64,000 nt of DNA from Chitinophaga polysaccharea (GCF_902150045.1 NZ_CABFVU010000001.1:372001-436000); one strand, 5' to 3'; positions 25,196 through 34,918 are shown, numbered from the stretch's first letter. The notes: generated by a model not told the origin, from the sequence alone. Translations and numbers: made by a program.

Positions 25196-26902
25196 ATGGT
25201 AAAATTAACAACAACTGGGATCGCTCTCTGCTTCCTCTGGATGGCCTGCAAAACACCCACGCCTTCACCGGTAGTGCAGCAACACCTACCCCGCCTGGAC
25301 TCCATGGCCGATGTGCCGCAGCCGCTACAGATCATAGACTGGTATGCCCTGGCCCGGCAGTTCGACAGCACCGCTTACAACTTCAATACCACCGGGCCGC
25401 ATTGGCCGCTGGTTTGGTGGGACAGCAGCCGGCATAATTTTGATCAGCCGGTAGTAGGGCTTTATACTGCCATGGATGATCAACGGCAGGGGCCATCACA
25501 TCACAAAGGGATCTTCCATGAAGCACTTGCCACCATGGGCGCCACACTGGGCGCTACCCTGGTAGGCATCGACAAAAGCGGGCAACAGGGTCTTAACTAT
25601 GTAGCCATGCTGAAAAATTATTTCAACCGCGAAACCGGATGGGATATTATGATGAACAATACCTGCCCCGAGGTAGCGCAACTTGGCGGTGGCTACGGTC
25701 GCGATTGGTGGTACGATGTATATCCCAATGTACTTTTTTATGGTATCTACGATCATTATCCCAATACGCCGGGCTTTGATTCGCTGGCCCGTCGCATTGC
25801 AGAAAAATTCTGTGCGGCAGACTCTGTGCTGAACGGCAACTATGATCATTCATTTTTTGACTATGCACAACTACAGCCAAAAGATAACTGGATCTGCAAA
25901 CAGCAGGACGTCGCTGCAGGCCATGCCTACGTATTATATGCCGCCTACAAAAAGTTTGGTGATCCACGCTACTTGCAGCACGCCATAAAAGCCCTGCAAA
26001 CGCTGGAACAGCAGCCGCACAATACCAACTATGAAGTGCTGATGCCCTTTGGAGCTTATATGGCAGCACGACTGAATGCCGAACAGGGCAAACAATTTAA
26101 TGTGCAGAAATTTATGGAATGGACATTTAACGGAGACCCTGAATGCCGTAAGGGCTGGGGAGTGCTTGCAGGCAACTGGAATGGCATCGACATATCAGGT
26201 ATCGTGGGGAGCACAACAGACAGGGGCGGATACGGTTTTCTCATGAATACTTTTGATGCCGCATGGCCGCTTGTAGCCATGGTACGCTATGATCCCTCCT
26301 ATGCCGCCGCCGTTGGCAAATGGATGCTGAATGCCGGCAACGCAGCCCGTTTCTTCTATACCCAGTACATGCCTGATGATCATGAAACCATCCCTGAAAA
26401 GGCAGCCATTACCAAAGGCGTGATCGGCTATGAAGGCATTATCCATACTTCCTCCTATCCTGAATATGCGCATCTCAAAGCTCCCGTAGCTCAGGGCGAC
26501 GGACCGCAATGGGCTAAGGGAAACCCTGATGTATCACAATTCAGCGTGTATGGTAGCGGGCATGCAGGGATCTTCGGCAGTATTATCCGCACCACTTCAG
26601 TCCCGGGTATATTACAACTGAATTTGCTGGCTACAGATTTTTTCCGGGACAAAGCTTATCCATCCTATCTCTATTATAATCCTTATCCCGAAGAAAAAAA
26701 GGCAACGGTAAATGTAGGTGATCAACCGGTGGATATCTATAATACTATTACCCGGCAGTTTATTGCCCGCAAAGTGAAACAGGGCTACGACCTGGTGTTA
26801 CCGGGGCGTAGCCCTGCAGTACTGGTGTTTACACCGCCCGGCGGCAAAGTAAGTAAAACGGGCAACCGGCTGATGGTAAATGAAGTAACAGTCAGTTTTT
26901 AG
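25196..26902 (+). CDS. Lipoprotein with alpha/alpha-barrel-like architecture, unknown CAZyme candidate
   Basis: A 568-residue lipoprotein (WMAC, Cys18). Regularly spaced helical and Gly/Trp-rich loop segments (WPLVWWDSSRHNFDQPV, GGGYGRDWWYDVYPN, NYDHSFFDYAQ, EVLMPFGAYMAARLN, GVLAGNWNGIDISG, TTDRGGYGFLMNTFDAAWPL) suggest an (alpha/alpha)6 toroid, followed by a beta-sandwich tail (about 500-568). Conserved-looking acidic residues in aromatic clefts would suit a glycoside hydrolase or lyase. I cannot assign a named family. As the last gene of the GH130 operon, and the only surface or periplasmic enzyme candidate in it, it could cut the incoming glycan. Confidence 0.7.
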   Translation: MVKLTTTGIALCFLWMACKTPTPSPVVQQHLPRLDSMADVPQPLQIIDWYALARQFDSTAYNFNTTGPHWPLVWWDSSRHNFDQPVVGLYTAMDDQRQGPSHHKGIFHEALATMGATLGATLVGIDKSGQQGLNYVAMLKNYFNRETGWDIMMNNTCPEVAQLGGGYGRDWWYDVYPNVLFYGIYDHYPNTPGFDSLARRIAEKFCAADSVLNGNYDHSFFDYAQLQPKDNWICKQQDVAAGHAYVLYAAYKKFGDPRYLQHAIKALQTLEQQPHNTNYEVLMPFGAYMAARLNAEQGKQFNVQKFMEWTFNGDPECRKGWGVLAGNWNGIDISGIVGSTTDRGGYGFLMNTFDAAWPLVAMVRYDPSYAAAVGKWMLNAGNAARFFYTQYMPDDHETIPEKAAITKGVIGYEGIIHTSSYPEYAHLKAPVAQGDGPQWAKGNPDVSQFSVYGSGHAGIFGSIIRTTSVPGILQLNLLATDFFRDKAYPSYLYYNPYPEEKKATVNVGDQPVDIYNTITRQFIARKVKQGYDLVLPGRSPAVLVFTPPGGKVSKTGNRLMVNEVTVSF

Positions 26903-26914
26903 CTATTAACTTTT

Positions 26915-26955
26915 AGAAAAGGCTTATAGGCAGATCGCTTATAAGCCTTTTCTTT
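26915..26955 (+). terminator. Terminator of the GH130 operon
   Basis: Perfect 13-bp stem GAAAAGGCTTATA / TATAAGCCTTTTC with an 11-base loop. The right arm ends CCTTTTCTTTT. It can serve both strands. Confidence 0.85.
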
Positions 26956-26986
26956 TGGGCCAGGTAGCTTCTTTAACAAACGGATG

Positions 26987-27529
26987 TTATACAAAACGTT
27001 TTACCTGGAAAAAATCAAATCCCAAGCCCCCTTTCCTGACTTCCACCTCCACACTGCTCACCGTTTCGGGGAATATATGCCTGTCCAGCACTATCTTCTT
27101 CACATAACCACAGCTTTCCACTTTCACCCAGTAAGTTTTACCATTGCGGTTCCGGGAATATCCCCGCTCCACCACCGGTAATATTTCTGTTGAAGCAGAT
27201 TTTCCTGCCAGCAGGTAATTGGCGCCCATCAACAGGGACGCCGGTATCCAGGAGATCAGCAGCAACATACATCCCGTATGTAAAATATCATCCGTTATAC
27301 CATCGAACAAACGGGTAAGCCATCCCCGGAACCTATTGGCAACCCACCACGCCGCCGGTATACCAATAAATAACAGCAGGGACAAGGGTAAGATAAGCGG
27401 TATAAAAGTGATGCCATAAAAAAGCCATGGGACAGCATGCAGTAAAATGCAGGTAAGACATACCACTACCATACATGCTCCTTTCAGTATTTTGAACCAG
27501 TTCACGCTCGTTCCTTTTCTTGTGGGCAT
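26987..27529 (-). CDS. Hypothetical membrane protein
   Basis: A 180-residue protein with two or three hydrophobic helices near the N-terminus (about 15-65) and one at 85-110, then a soluble C-terminal 70 residues (NRNGKTYWVKVESCGYVKKIVLDRH, with beta-strand rhythm). I do not recognise a family. It is convergent with the GH130 operon and shares its terminator region. A divergent VOC gene starts about 155 bases away. Confidence 0.7.
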   Translation of the reverse strand: MPTRKGTSVNWFKILKGACMVVVCLTCILLHAVPWLFYGITFIPLILPLSLLLFIGIPAAWWVANRFRGWLTRLFDGITDDILHTGCMLLLISWIPASLLMGANYLLAGKSASTEILPVVERGYSRNRNGKTYWVKVESCGYVKKIVLDRHIFPETVSSVEVEVRKGGLGFDFFQVKRFV

Positions 27530-27684
27530 TGGGATCTGTTATTACATTATTTAACTAATTTACAAATAAACGAACGTATGTAAAACCGGTTATATCAATT
27601 ACACTATTACACCCGGCAACTTTGTCGTTTTTTTCCAAACGACTCCTCTCCCATTCTTATATCTTTACAAAAAAAACAATAGCT

Positions 27685-28032
27685 ATGGCAAGCAAGTTAA
27701 AACATGAGCAGGTACAGTATATTGAATTCCTGTCGAAAGATATCAGCCGCGCCAAAAAGTTTTATACGAAGAGCTTCGGCTGGAAGTTTACTGATTACGG
27801 TCCTGATTATACAGCGTTTGAGGGCGATTATGTAGATGGCGGGTTCACCATCGGTAAACCTGTAAAAGGTACTGTTTTAGTGATCCTTTATTCAAAGGAT
27901 ATCGAAGCTACCCAGCAAAAGGTTGTTGCTGCAGGAGGCACTATACTAAAAGATATCTTTAGCTTCCCCGGTGGCAAACGGTTCCACTTCACAGATCCGG
28001 ACGGGTATGAGCTGGCGGTATGGTCGCTATAG
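27685..28032 (+). CDS. VOC-family (glyoxalase-like) protein
   Basis: A 115-residue single VOC module pair. VQYIEFLSKDISRAKKFYTKSFGWKF is the classical first beta-alpha-beta unit, and FPGGKRFHFTDPDGYELAVW is the second-module end with the metal-site Glu (YELAVW). The frame is open from 27622, but the Met at 27685 gives the normal family start. Members bind a divalent metal and act as isomerases, dioxygenases or small-molecule binding proteins. The substrate is unknown. A terminator follows 9 bases later. Confidence 0.85.
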   Translation: MASKLKHEQVQYIEFLSKDISRAKKFYTKSFGWKFTDYGPDYTAFEGDYVDGGFTIGKPVKGTVLVILYSKDIEATQQKVVAAGGTILKDIFSFPGGKRFHFTDPDGYELAVWSL

Positions 28033-28040
28033 GAAACATA

Positions 28041-28076
28041 AAAGCCGCTTCCATACCGGAGCGGCTTTGTTTTTTT
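28041..28076 (+). terminator. Rho-independent terminator after VOC gene
   Basis: Stem AAAGCCGCT / AGCGGCTTT, loop about 10 bases, then GTTTTTTT. The A-rich left side means it may also serve the convergent peroxidase gene. Confidence 0.85.
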
Positions 28077-28090
28077 ATCAAACAAAAAGT

Positions 28091-29902
28091 TTACCTGCTA
28101 TCTAGTGCACGCATAAACGCAATCACTTCTTTTATTTCAACCGGTGTGAGCTGTAGCTTTTCTGCACTTAAGCTCTGGTTATGCACCGGCAAGCCATTCC
28201 CTGCCCCGCCGCCTTCATTGTAGAAGTCCATTACTTCTTCCAGGGTAGCAAAGGCCCCATTGTGCATATAGGGCGCTGTTGTTGAGGTATTGCGAACGGT
28301 AACTGTTTTAAAGGCATGATCAAACCCCGACAAACGGCTGCTGTCAAAATAATTAAAGCTCATGAGCGTGTTGAAAAGCCCCCTGTCCGCATCAATATTC
28401 TTACTGCCTTGTTTTTCGGGAACGCCGAGTATCTCCGCATCCTGTGTAATGAATTTAGGTGGCAGCACCCCGCTGAACAGCGGTATAAAATGACAGGCGC
28501 CACAGCCGGCCTTGCCCATAAATAAATTAAACCCTTTTACCTCTGCGGCCGACATAGCAGTATCCATACCAGCCATGTAATCATCGAAGCGGCTGTTTAA
28601 CCGTACAAGACTTCTTACATACGCTGCCAGCGCTTCTGTTACAGCTGCGGAATCCGGTTGTGGCCTGCCTGGAAATGCAGCAGCAAACAGTTGTTTATAC
28701 CTGCCGGAACGGGTAATATCCTGCATGGCCGAATGAATGCGGCCACCCATTTCCTTTGGGTTATGTATCACATCGTTCACCTGCTGCTCCAGGGTTTCTG
28801 CACGCTGATCGTAGAATTGCTGCGGCTGCAATGCCGTATTAAGCAGGGAAGGCACATTCCTGCTGATCAAACCTGTGCCGCTGATATCACTGTGCTTCGC
28901 CAGGTTTTCTGCGAATGCTGTTTGCGGATGATGGCAGGAAGCGCAGCTGATCTTTCCATTACCAGAAAAAGCAGTTTCTGTAAATAGCGCTTTGCCCAGC
29001 GCTGCTTTGGCTATCTTATTTTCCTGGTCAAGGAAAGGTGAATAGGCATCTGCATTAAATGCGTCTTTGTCGAACAGGGTAAAAACATCCTGTCGCAGTA
29101 AGCGGTTGTAACGATATCCCTGGAAATCCAGCTGCCTGCGTAGTTGCTCTATAGCGGCAGATAGCGGATTGGCATAACGGCGGATATAAAGCGCCCGGTC
29201 GAAGTGATTAAAATCCCTGTTCGCCAGCAGGAAAGCGATGTTCCCGCTAAGCAGCTCCTGCATGGTGTTATTGTTGCCCGCATAAGGAGCCAGCGCCTGC
29301 TGCAACGCCTGCAGGGCCACTGCGCATTCCTCCATGCTGTTCCTGCTGAGCGGATTATCGTACCCGGTGATGCCCAGTGTTTCAATGCGGAATACTTCCA
29401 GTTTTGCAGCATCCAGGATCTGCCAGCCGGCAACAGGAATACCGGAAAAATAGGATTTGAATACCTGTAATTTATCCAGGATATTTTCCGTTTGTCCAAG
29501 CAACATATTGCGGGAGGTACTGTCGAATGCAGGAAAGATATGTTCTTCCATTACCTGCAGCCCTGCGGGATGTAAGATCATATAACCAGGCAGCTCCGCT
29601 TCTGCTTTGGGTGCGCCGTTTATAAATCTCGCGGTGGACCAGGCGAAGTATTCTGCGGCCCATTCTATCCGCTTATAATACTTCCTGGCCGCCAGGAAGG
29701 CGGGTTGCAGGTCTTTTTCCGGACCGGTTCTGATAACAGGCTGCAGGGAATCCCTGATATAAAAAGAAAAGGCGTCAATATCGCGGCAAAGCATTCCCGC
29801 TATTTCCTTTGCGGGATCGTTGGTTCTGACCGCGAAAGAAGATAGCAGCTGTATCGTCCCCTCCATCAACACCAAAACTATTGCTATCCGGGAATGCTTC
29901 AC
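28091..29902 (-). CDS. Imelysin-like / di-haem cytochrome c peroxidase fusion
   Basis: A 603-residue exported protein. The N-terminal 230 residues look like an imelysin-type helical domain (KYYKRIEWAAEYF, NGAPKAEAELPG, HPAGLQVMEEHIFP). The C-terminal part is a MauG/CcpA-type peroxidase with haem motifs CASCH (320-324) and CGACH (467-471), the RNVPSLLNT and YDQRAETLEQQ blocks, and TVRNTSTTAPYMHNG. It would reduce peroxide or oxidise a periplasmic partner. It follows the phosphoesterase gene by 9 bases, so the two are one transcript. Confidence 0.88.
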   Translation of the reverse strand: MKHSRIAIVLVLMEGTIQLLSSFAVRTNDPAKEIAGMLCRDIDAFSFYIRDSLQPVIRTGPEKDLQPAFLAARKYYKRIEWAAEYFAWSTARFINGAPKAEAELPGYMILHPAGLQVMEEHIFPAFDSTSRNMLLGQTENILDKLQVFKSYFSGIPVAGWQILDAAKLEVFRIETLGITGYDNPLSRNSMEECAVALQALQQALAPYAGNNNTMQELLSGNIAFLLANRDFNHFDRALYIRRYANPLSAAIEQLRRQLDFQGYRYNRLLRQDVFTLFDKDAFNADAYSPFLDQENKIAKAALGKALFTETAFSGNGKISCASCHHPQTAFAENLAKHSDISGTGLISRNVPSLLNTALQPQQFYDQRAETLEQQVNDVIHNPKEMGGRIHSAMQDITRSGRYKQLFAAAFPGRPQPDSAAVTEALAAYVRSLVRLNSRFDDYMAGMDTAMSAAEVKGFNLFMGKAGCGACHFIPLFSGVLPPKFITQDAEILGVPEKQGSKNIDADRGLFNTLMSFNYFDSSRLSGFDHAFKTVTVRNTSTTAPYMHNGAFATLEEVMDFYNEGGGAGNGLPVHNQSLSAEKLQLTPVEIKEVIAFMRALDSR

Positions 29903-29911
29903 CTGGTAAAA

Positions 29912-31279
29912 TCAGTTGTTAAAATTAAAAGCGCCCTGCAGTGGGTTCGCATTGCCATCCCTGCTGTTGAGCGGTTTCAGGCCCCAGCGTTTCTCTATAA
30001 ACGAGAGGATGCTCACGGTTTCATACTGTGTTTGGTCCACGTAACCTTTTTTGGCAAAAGGAGAAATGATAATAGCCGGAATACGGCTGCCCGGTCCCCA
30101 TTTATCGATCACCGGCGGCGCCACATGATCCCAGAAGCCTCCGTTTTCATCATAGGTAAGTATGATCACCGCATCTTTCCAGTTAGGACTGTTGCGCACG
30201 GCATTGATCAGCTTTAAAGCGTGCGTTTCTCCTGCTATAACACTGGAATAGCCGGGGTGCTCGTTCTGAACGCCCAGTGGCTTTACAAAAGAAACAGCCG
30301 GCAGCGTTCCTTCCTTTGCGGCTTGCAGGAAATCCTCTTCATCTTTGAGATGTTCTTTTTTTGCGGAGGTACCGTCTGCAAATGTTTTATAGTAGATAAA
30401 GGGCTGATGATGGTACTGGAAGAATTCATCAGGCTTGCCTGCTATAGCATCGTTCCAGCCGCCGGAATACCAGGCCCAGGAAATATTTTTTTCGCTGAGA
30501 CGATCGCCGATAGTGGGATTTGTTTGGTTGGGAACAAGATTCTCTTTTTTTGTACCGGCCGGGTATGGCTGGTTTACGGAGTAAATAGTGTTCACCGCGT
30601 AACCATCAGGAGTTAAAAGCCCATCTTTTTTCATCTTACCATCAGGTTCCAATACTGCCCTGATATCCTCCGGGGCATCAGGAAAATAAGGCGTCGCCGC
30701 TGCTATCAGCCACTGATGATTGAGGAAGGAGCTGCCAAAAGCACTGTGGAAGAAATGATCGCAAAGGGTAAATTCTTTTGCAACAGGGTATAAAGGCAGC
30801 AGCGAAGTTTTATAGTAACCCATGGCAAGACCCGCTGTGCTGTTATGTGCTGCAAAAAGATTCATCTTACCATTATTGATCTGGCTGCGCTCCTGGTAAT
30901 ACCGGTGCGTAACATCAGGCGTTTCTTTATCGGCAGGAACATACTGGTCTATATTAAAATAGCCGTTGGGAATATTGGTAGGAAACTCGCTGGAACGGGG
31001 AATTGCCGGGAGATATTTATACGGCTGACCGTTGCGGTCCAGCTGCAGCACCGCTTCCTTTGATGCGTTGGCCAGGCCCTCTGCACCTTCAAACTGCCCG
31101 TACAGGTTATCAAAACTGTGGTTCTCCATATAGATCACTACTAGATGGTTCACTTTTCCCATACCTTCCAGCCCGGGCACCTTCACGGTTTTACCCTGCT
31201 CAGCGCGGCGACTGCCGGCACAGCCTGCAAGAAGGGCTGCTACGACAACTGCACAAAATTTAGATTTTCTGTTCACCAT
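29912..31279 (-). CDS. Phosphoesterase-family lipoprotein (acid phosphatase/phospholipase C type)
   Basis: A 455-residue lipoprotein (lipobox LAGC, Cys20) of the PF04185 phosphoesterase family. It has VNHLVVIYMENHSFDNLYG (metal-site Glu-Asn and the nucleophile region), LCDHFFHSAFGSSFLNHQWL, SWAWYSGGWN, AVIILTYDENGGFWDHVAPP (metal-binding Asp/Glu/His), and SRIPAIIISPFAKKGYV. These enzymes hydrolyse phosphate esters or phospholipids outside the inner membrane. It forms a two-gene operon with the peroxidase fusion downstream. The physiological substrate is unknown. Confidence 0.9.
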   Translation of the reverse strand: MVNRKSKFCAVVVAALLAGCAGSRRAEQGKTVKVPGLEGMGKVNHLVVIYMENHSFDNLYGQFEGAEGLANASKEAVLQLDRNGQPYKYLPAIPRSSEFPTNIPNGYFNIDQYVPADKETPDVTHRYYQERSQINNGKMNLFAAHNSTAGLAMGYYKTSLLPLYPVAKEFTLCDHFFHSAFGSSFLNHQWLIAAATPYFPDAPEDIRAVLEPDGKMKKDGLLTPDGYAVNTIYSVNQPYPAGTKKENLVPNQTNPTIGDRLSEKNISWAWYSGGWNDAIAGKPDEFFQYHHQPFIYYKTFADGTSAKKEHLKDEEDFLQAAKEGTLPAVSFVKPLGVQNEHPGYSSVIAGETHALKLINAVRNSPNWKDAVIILTYDENGGFWDHVAPPVIDKWGPGSRIPAIIISPFAKKGYVDQTQYETVSILSFIEKRWGLKPLNSRDGNANPLQGAFNFNN

Positions 31280-31381
31280 TGTTATAACTGTTATCCGGTA
31301 AAAATACTGCCTGGATTTTTATTTTTCGAATGATATTGGTGCTATTATCAAAAATACGTCGCCCGCGATTTATAGTCGATC

Positions 31382-32815
31382 TTATTGAATCCGTGACATC
31401 TCCATCTCGTGCCCATTCTGAAAGAGGGTCAGTTGATTGTAAACGGCTCCATTCTCCTTTTTAAATTTTATGGTGGCATCTATTACCGTATAGAAGAAGG
31501 TATCGGCTGAAGACGGGTATATGTTGGCAGTTATCTGCTCCATATATTTCGCATATAACCGGTTCCCCCGGACACTGATCTCCATTTTTACCGACGGATT
31601 ATTTTTTACCTGGTAGATTCCTGCAAAAGGCTGAAGTTGAGCTGCGGTAACAATCATGCCTCTCTTCAAAGGAGGAACTTCAGGCAGATCGTAATGCTGC
31701 TCCTGGTCCAGGATCTGGCTAACCGGCACCATCAAGGCATTGGGAGATACATTATTTTCTATATTCTGCAGCACAATTACGGTCAGGTGTCGCTTTGTGT
31801 AACGGGTGATAAGACTTGTATACCCTGAGAATCCACCGCTATGCCATACAAAGGTATTTTCGCTGGTATCGGCTGAAAGTATCCAGCCGAAACCGTAGGG
31901 CATCGATTCGCTGAATCCGGCATATGAGCTGTCTTTAAGCCGCTGAGGCGTAAATGCTTCCTCCAGGGTGGCTGACGATACAAGTTGTTCTGTATACAGT
32001 GCCTGATCCCATTTCAACAGGTCTTTTACTGTACTGCATATTCCATAGGCGCCATCTACACCGCCCAAATAGAAAATATACCGGTGAGCCATCATGCATT
32101 CAGGAGCAACAAATTTATTGTCTCCTGCATCCCATGCATAGCCTGCTGCATAATTACTAAGCGGACCTTTCCCAATGTATTTTGAATATACCAGCGTATT
32201 GGTCATACCAATTTTCTTAAAGATATTTTCCTTCATATAATCGGAGAAAGACATGCCTGATACTTTTGCTACAATAGCTGCCAACAATACATAATTAGTA
32301 TTGGAATAAGAAAATGCTGTTCCGGGACTAAAACTGGTAGCAGGAATGTTCCCCGGTAGCCTTTCTATTAGATCTTCACTGGTATGAACTTCACCTGTAT
32401 CTATCTGGTTAACAGTCCATCCCAAAAAATCCCGTATCCCGGAGGTATGATGTAATAAATCCCTGATTGTAACTTCGTGATAAGGAAGTGAGGGGAAGTA
32501 TTTTCCGATACTGTCGCTATACTGCAGTTTACCTTGTTCCTTGAGTTGCATGATGGCCATTGCAGTGAACTGCTTGGCAACAGAAGCTATTTCAAAACGC
32601 GTATCCAGGTCCAACAGGGTTTTCTTATCAAGGTCTGCATAGCCAAATGCACCTTGAAAAACAGATTTGCCAGCATCCGCTACAAGCACACAACCATTAA
32701 ACTGATGTTTTGCATACAGGGTGTCAAACAACTGTTGTAATTGCAGCGATCTGTTCTGGCCATTTGTAAAAAAAGCGGCAAGTATTAATAAGGCAAGTAA
32801 AGGGCTTTCTTTCAT
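31382..32815 (-). CDS. Serine hydrolase, class C beta-lactamase fold
   Basis: A 477-residue exported protein. The SxxK motif SVAK (Ser78, Lys81), the FSYSNTNYVLL block (YxN), and the HSGGFSGYTS block (KTG equivalent) place it in the class C beta-lactamase/DD-peptidase/esterase superfamily. The C-terminal 120 residues (about 355-477) form an added lipocalin-like beta region (FAGIYQVKNNPSVKMEISV). It has a signal peptide at 1-20. It is probably a periplasmic peptidase or esterase; resistance activity should not be assumed. Confidence 0.87.
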   Translation of the reverse strand: MKESPLLALLILAAFFTNGQNRSLQLQQLFDTLYAKHQFNGCVLVADAGKSVFQGAFGYADLDKKTLLDLDTRFEIASVAKQFTAMAIMQLKEQGKLQYSDSIGKYFPSLPYHEVTIRDLLHHTSGIRDFLGWTVNQIDTGEVHTSEDLIERLPGNIPATSFSPGTAFSYSNTNYVLLAAIVAKVSGMSFSDYMKENIFKKIGMTNTLVYSKYIGKGPLSNYAAGYAWDAGDNKFVAPECMMAHRYIFYLGGVDGAYGICSTVKDLLKWDQALYTEQLVSSATLEEAFTPQRLKDSSYAGFSESMPYGFGWILSADTSENTFVWHSGGFSGYTSLITRYTKRHLTVIVLQNIENNVSPNALMVPVSQILDQEQHYDLPEVPPLKRGMIVTAAQLQPFAGIYQVKNNPSVKMEISVRGNRLYAKYMEQITANIYPSSADTFFYTVIDATIKFKKENGAVYNQLTLFQNGHEMEMSRIQ

Positions 32816-32956
32816 ATTTTCTCTGGGCTGACAATATTAAATATCTGAAAATAATATGAAAATGGTGCGGGTAAATTTAAAAACAACAGAAGGCTTTATT
32901 AGTTAACAATGGCCTTTCCCCGGTAAAACAGGCCTGGGGGCGTTCAGTTATCCAAA

Positions 32957-34309
32957 CTAACCATTCCACTTCTTCAACTCCCCGATAGTAAGTTCCATAT
33001 CGGCAAGCCGGTATCCCAGGTTGGATAAAATATAATCCTGTTCCGTTGGAAATCTCTCTAAAACTTTTTTATACGCAGGCAGCAACTGCTGATCCTTTAC
33101 GCCTGACAGCGCCTGCAAAGCGGCATGTATTACATGATTGGCGGGATCACCTAAACCATTGATAAAAACATCCAGGTAGTGTTCCCTGTTTTCCAATTTA
33201 CCTAAAGTATAAAAAGCGGTTACACGGATCTGTTCATTTTCATGGGTTGTAGCAGGGATCATCAAATGTGCGTAATCAGCTTTCATTTCTACCAGCAGGT
33301 AAGTACAAAACCTGAATGTTTCATCATCATTGATACCTGGTAAGCTCCGGGAAATAACTTCCAGCCATTCATTGCTTTTGCCTTTTGCATACCACCAGAT
33401 AAACTGTACAACCGCCAGCAGGTCCACCGTGCTGTAAGCTAACAGGTGCGGCTTTGCAAGCGGATAACTGAATTTGGTTAGCACCTGCAGCCATTCCCGT
33501 TTATATTCTGCTTCGGCATGCAGGTATTCTTTCTCCAATAATGTTTCCATCCCCGGATCAATATGCCGCTTCACCAGGATACCACGGATACACTGATGTT
33601 TGGTGAGCTGATCTGTGGCTGCATGGTATTTATTTAAAAGTGCGGTTACGCTCCCGCCCATGGTATAGCCAAACCAGGACGGGCCATCAATTGGCAGTTC
33701 TTCCGAGATAATTTCATCCAGCCATCGTTCATACCAGTCCAGGAAGTTATCTTCAAAAGTGAATTGAGGCAACTGCCTGTCCATATCCACGTTTACTACC
33801 TTCCCGGCGTGTTCCCCGTTGAGTACCAGGCCATGCAGATAAGTGCATCCCTGCGACCCGATGGGCAGAATGCCCGCGTAAATATTTCCCATCGCAGCGT
33901 CATATGCTTCATCGGTGATATCGTCTTCCTCCGCATCCCTTGTAAGATCCTGCCAGGAATCAGCCGTTATACCGGGATAGATCTTCACCGGCCCGCTCAG
34001 GTATTTTTCAGGATCAGTTGTGAGCTCGTCCACGTACACGCCCAGCGGGTAGATACCATAGAACGGCCCGGCGCCCGAACCTGCATGCGATTCGCCCCCG
34101 TTACCCAATTGCAGCAGGAATGTTTTGTAACTTACCGGTAACGAAATATTATACCTGGTTTCAAAATCCGAGATCGCTTCTTCTGTCAGTGGTTTGTGCA
34201 GGATGTATTTATGGGAGCTGGCGCCGAATACTTTCAATTCCTTGTCCTTTTGTTTTGCCGCAGCTAACTTGGTCCTGATCCGCTCTACCTGTTCATCAAA
34301 CTGGTGCAT
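32957..34309 (-). CDS. SMI1/KNR4 domain protein with HEAT-like repeats
   Basis: A 450-residue cytoplasmic protein. Residues 30-200 form a SMI1/KNR4 (SUKH) domain: EEAISDFETRYNISLPVSYKTFLLQLGNGG, PIGSQGCTYLHGLVLNGEHAGKVVNVD and FLDWYERWLDE. The C-terminal 200 residues carry HEAT-like helical repeats (IRVTAFYTLGKLENREHYLDV, VIHAALQALSGVKDQ). SUKH proteins are often immunity proteins of polymorphic toxins. No toxin gene is beside it here, so a housekeeping or orphan immunity role is open. Confidence 0.8.
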   Translation of the reverse strand: MHQFDEQVERIRTKLAAAKQKDKELKVFGASSHKYILHKPLTEEAISDFETRYNISLPVSYKTFLLQLGNGGESHAGSGAGPFYGIYPLGVYVDELTTDPEKYLSGPVKIYPGITADSWQDLTRDAEEDDITDEAYDAAMGNIYAGILPIGSQGCTYLHGLVLNGEHAGKVVNVDMDRQLPQFTFEDNFLDWYERWLDEIISEELPIDGPSWFGYTMGGSVTALLNKYHAATDQLTKHQCIRGILVKRHIDPGMETLLEKEYLHAEAEYKREWLQVLTKFSYPLAKPHLLAYSTVDLLAVVQFIWWYAKGKSNEWLEVISRSLPGINDDETFRFCTYLLVEMKADYAHLMIPATTHENEQIRVTAFYTLGKLENREHYLDVFINGLGDPANHVIHAALQALSGVKDQQLLPAYKKVLERFPTEQDYILSNLGYRLADMELTIGELKKWNG

Positions 34310-34360
34310 GGGTTAATTTTAAGTGCGCCTTAAAATTAATTTTTTTCTATGAGAAACCAC

Positions 34361-34918
34361 TTAAGCTCTCTCCCGCTGGTAAGTAAGCACTACTACTCCT
34401 TTATCCAGTACTTCCGTGTTGGACAGCTTTAATCCACCGGGTAATTTTCCTTCTTTGAAAAAGCGTTTGCCCTTGCCTGTGATCACCGGGTGAACAAAGA
34501 ATTTATACTCATCTACCAGGTCGGCCTGTATGAGGGCATCCACAAGCGTAGCGCTTCCTTCTACCTGGATTTCATTGCCGGGCTGTTGTTTCAGCCTGGT
34601 GATCTCTTCAATGATATTATTTTTGATGATGGTAGTATTTTCCCAACCGGCGTTTTCCAGTGTAGTTGATACTACATATTTCGCCACGCTGTTCAGCTTT
34701 GCAGCAATACCCATTTCGTTATTCTTCATCTGCGACCAGTAAGGCGCCAGCATTTCATACGTTTTGCGGCCAAAGAGGATGGCGCCGCATGCATGAATAC
34801 CGTCACTGATCAGTTGCTGCCGGGCGGGACTATCATATGGCATAAACCATTCTGCCATTGTTTCTGCATCAAAGATACCATCGAGGGTGATCCATTCTGA
34901 AATGACTAACTTTCTCAT
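34361..34918 (-). CDS. Dihydrofolate reductase family protein (RibD C-terminal type)
   Basis: A 185-residue single-domain reductase of the RibD_C/YyaP group: MRKLVISEWITLDGIFD, AILFGRKTYEMLAPYW, NSVAKYVVSTTLENAGWENT, and EIQVEGSATLVDALIQADLVDEYKFFVHPV. It binds NADPH; the substrate is unknown and it is unlikely to be the essential folate enzyme. The Met at 34918 is chosen because the upstream 29 codons (His/Gln-rich) are unlike the family. An AraC regulator lies just upstream on the same strand. Confidence 0.87.
   Translation of the reverse strand: MRKLVISEWITLDGIFDAETMAEWFMPYDSPARQQLISDGIHACGAILFGRKTYEMLAPYWSQMKNNEMGIAAKLNSVAKYVVSTTLENAGWENTTIIKNNIIEEITRLKQQPGNEIQVEGSATLVDALIQADLVDEYKFFVHPVITGKGKRFFKEGKLPGGLKLSNTEVLDKGVVVLTYQRERA

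Noticed and set aside
29912..31263. Several plus-strand open frames opposite the phosphoesterase gene
   Set aside because: Antisense shadows of a gene with clear catalytic motifs; none has a plausible start or family signature.
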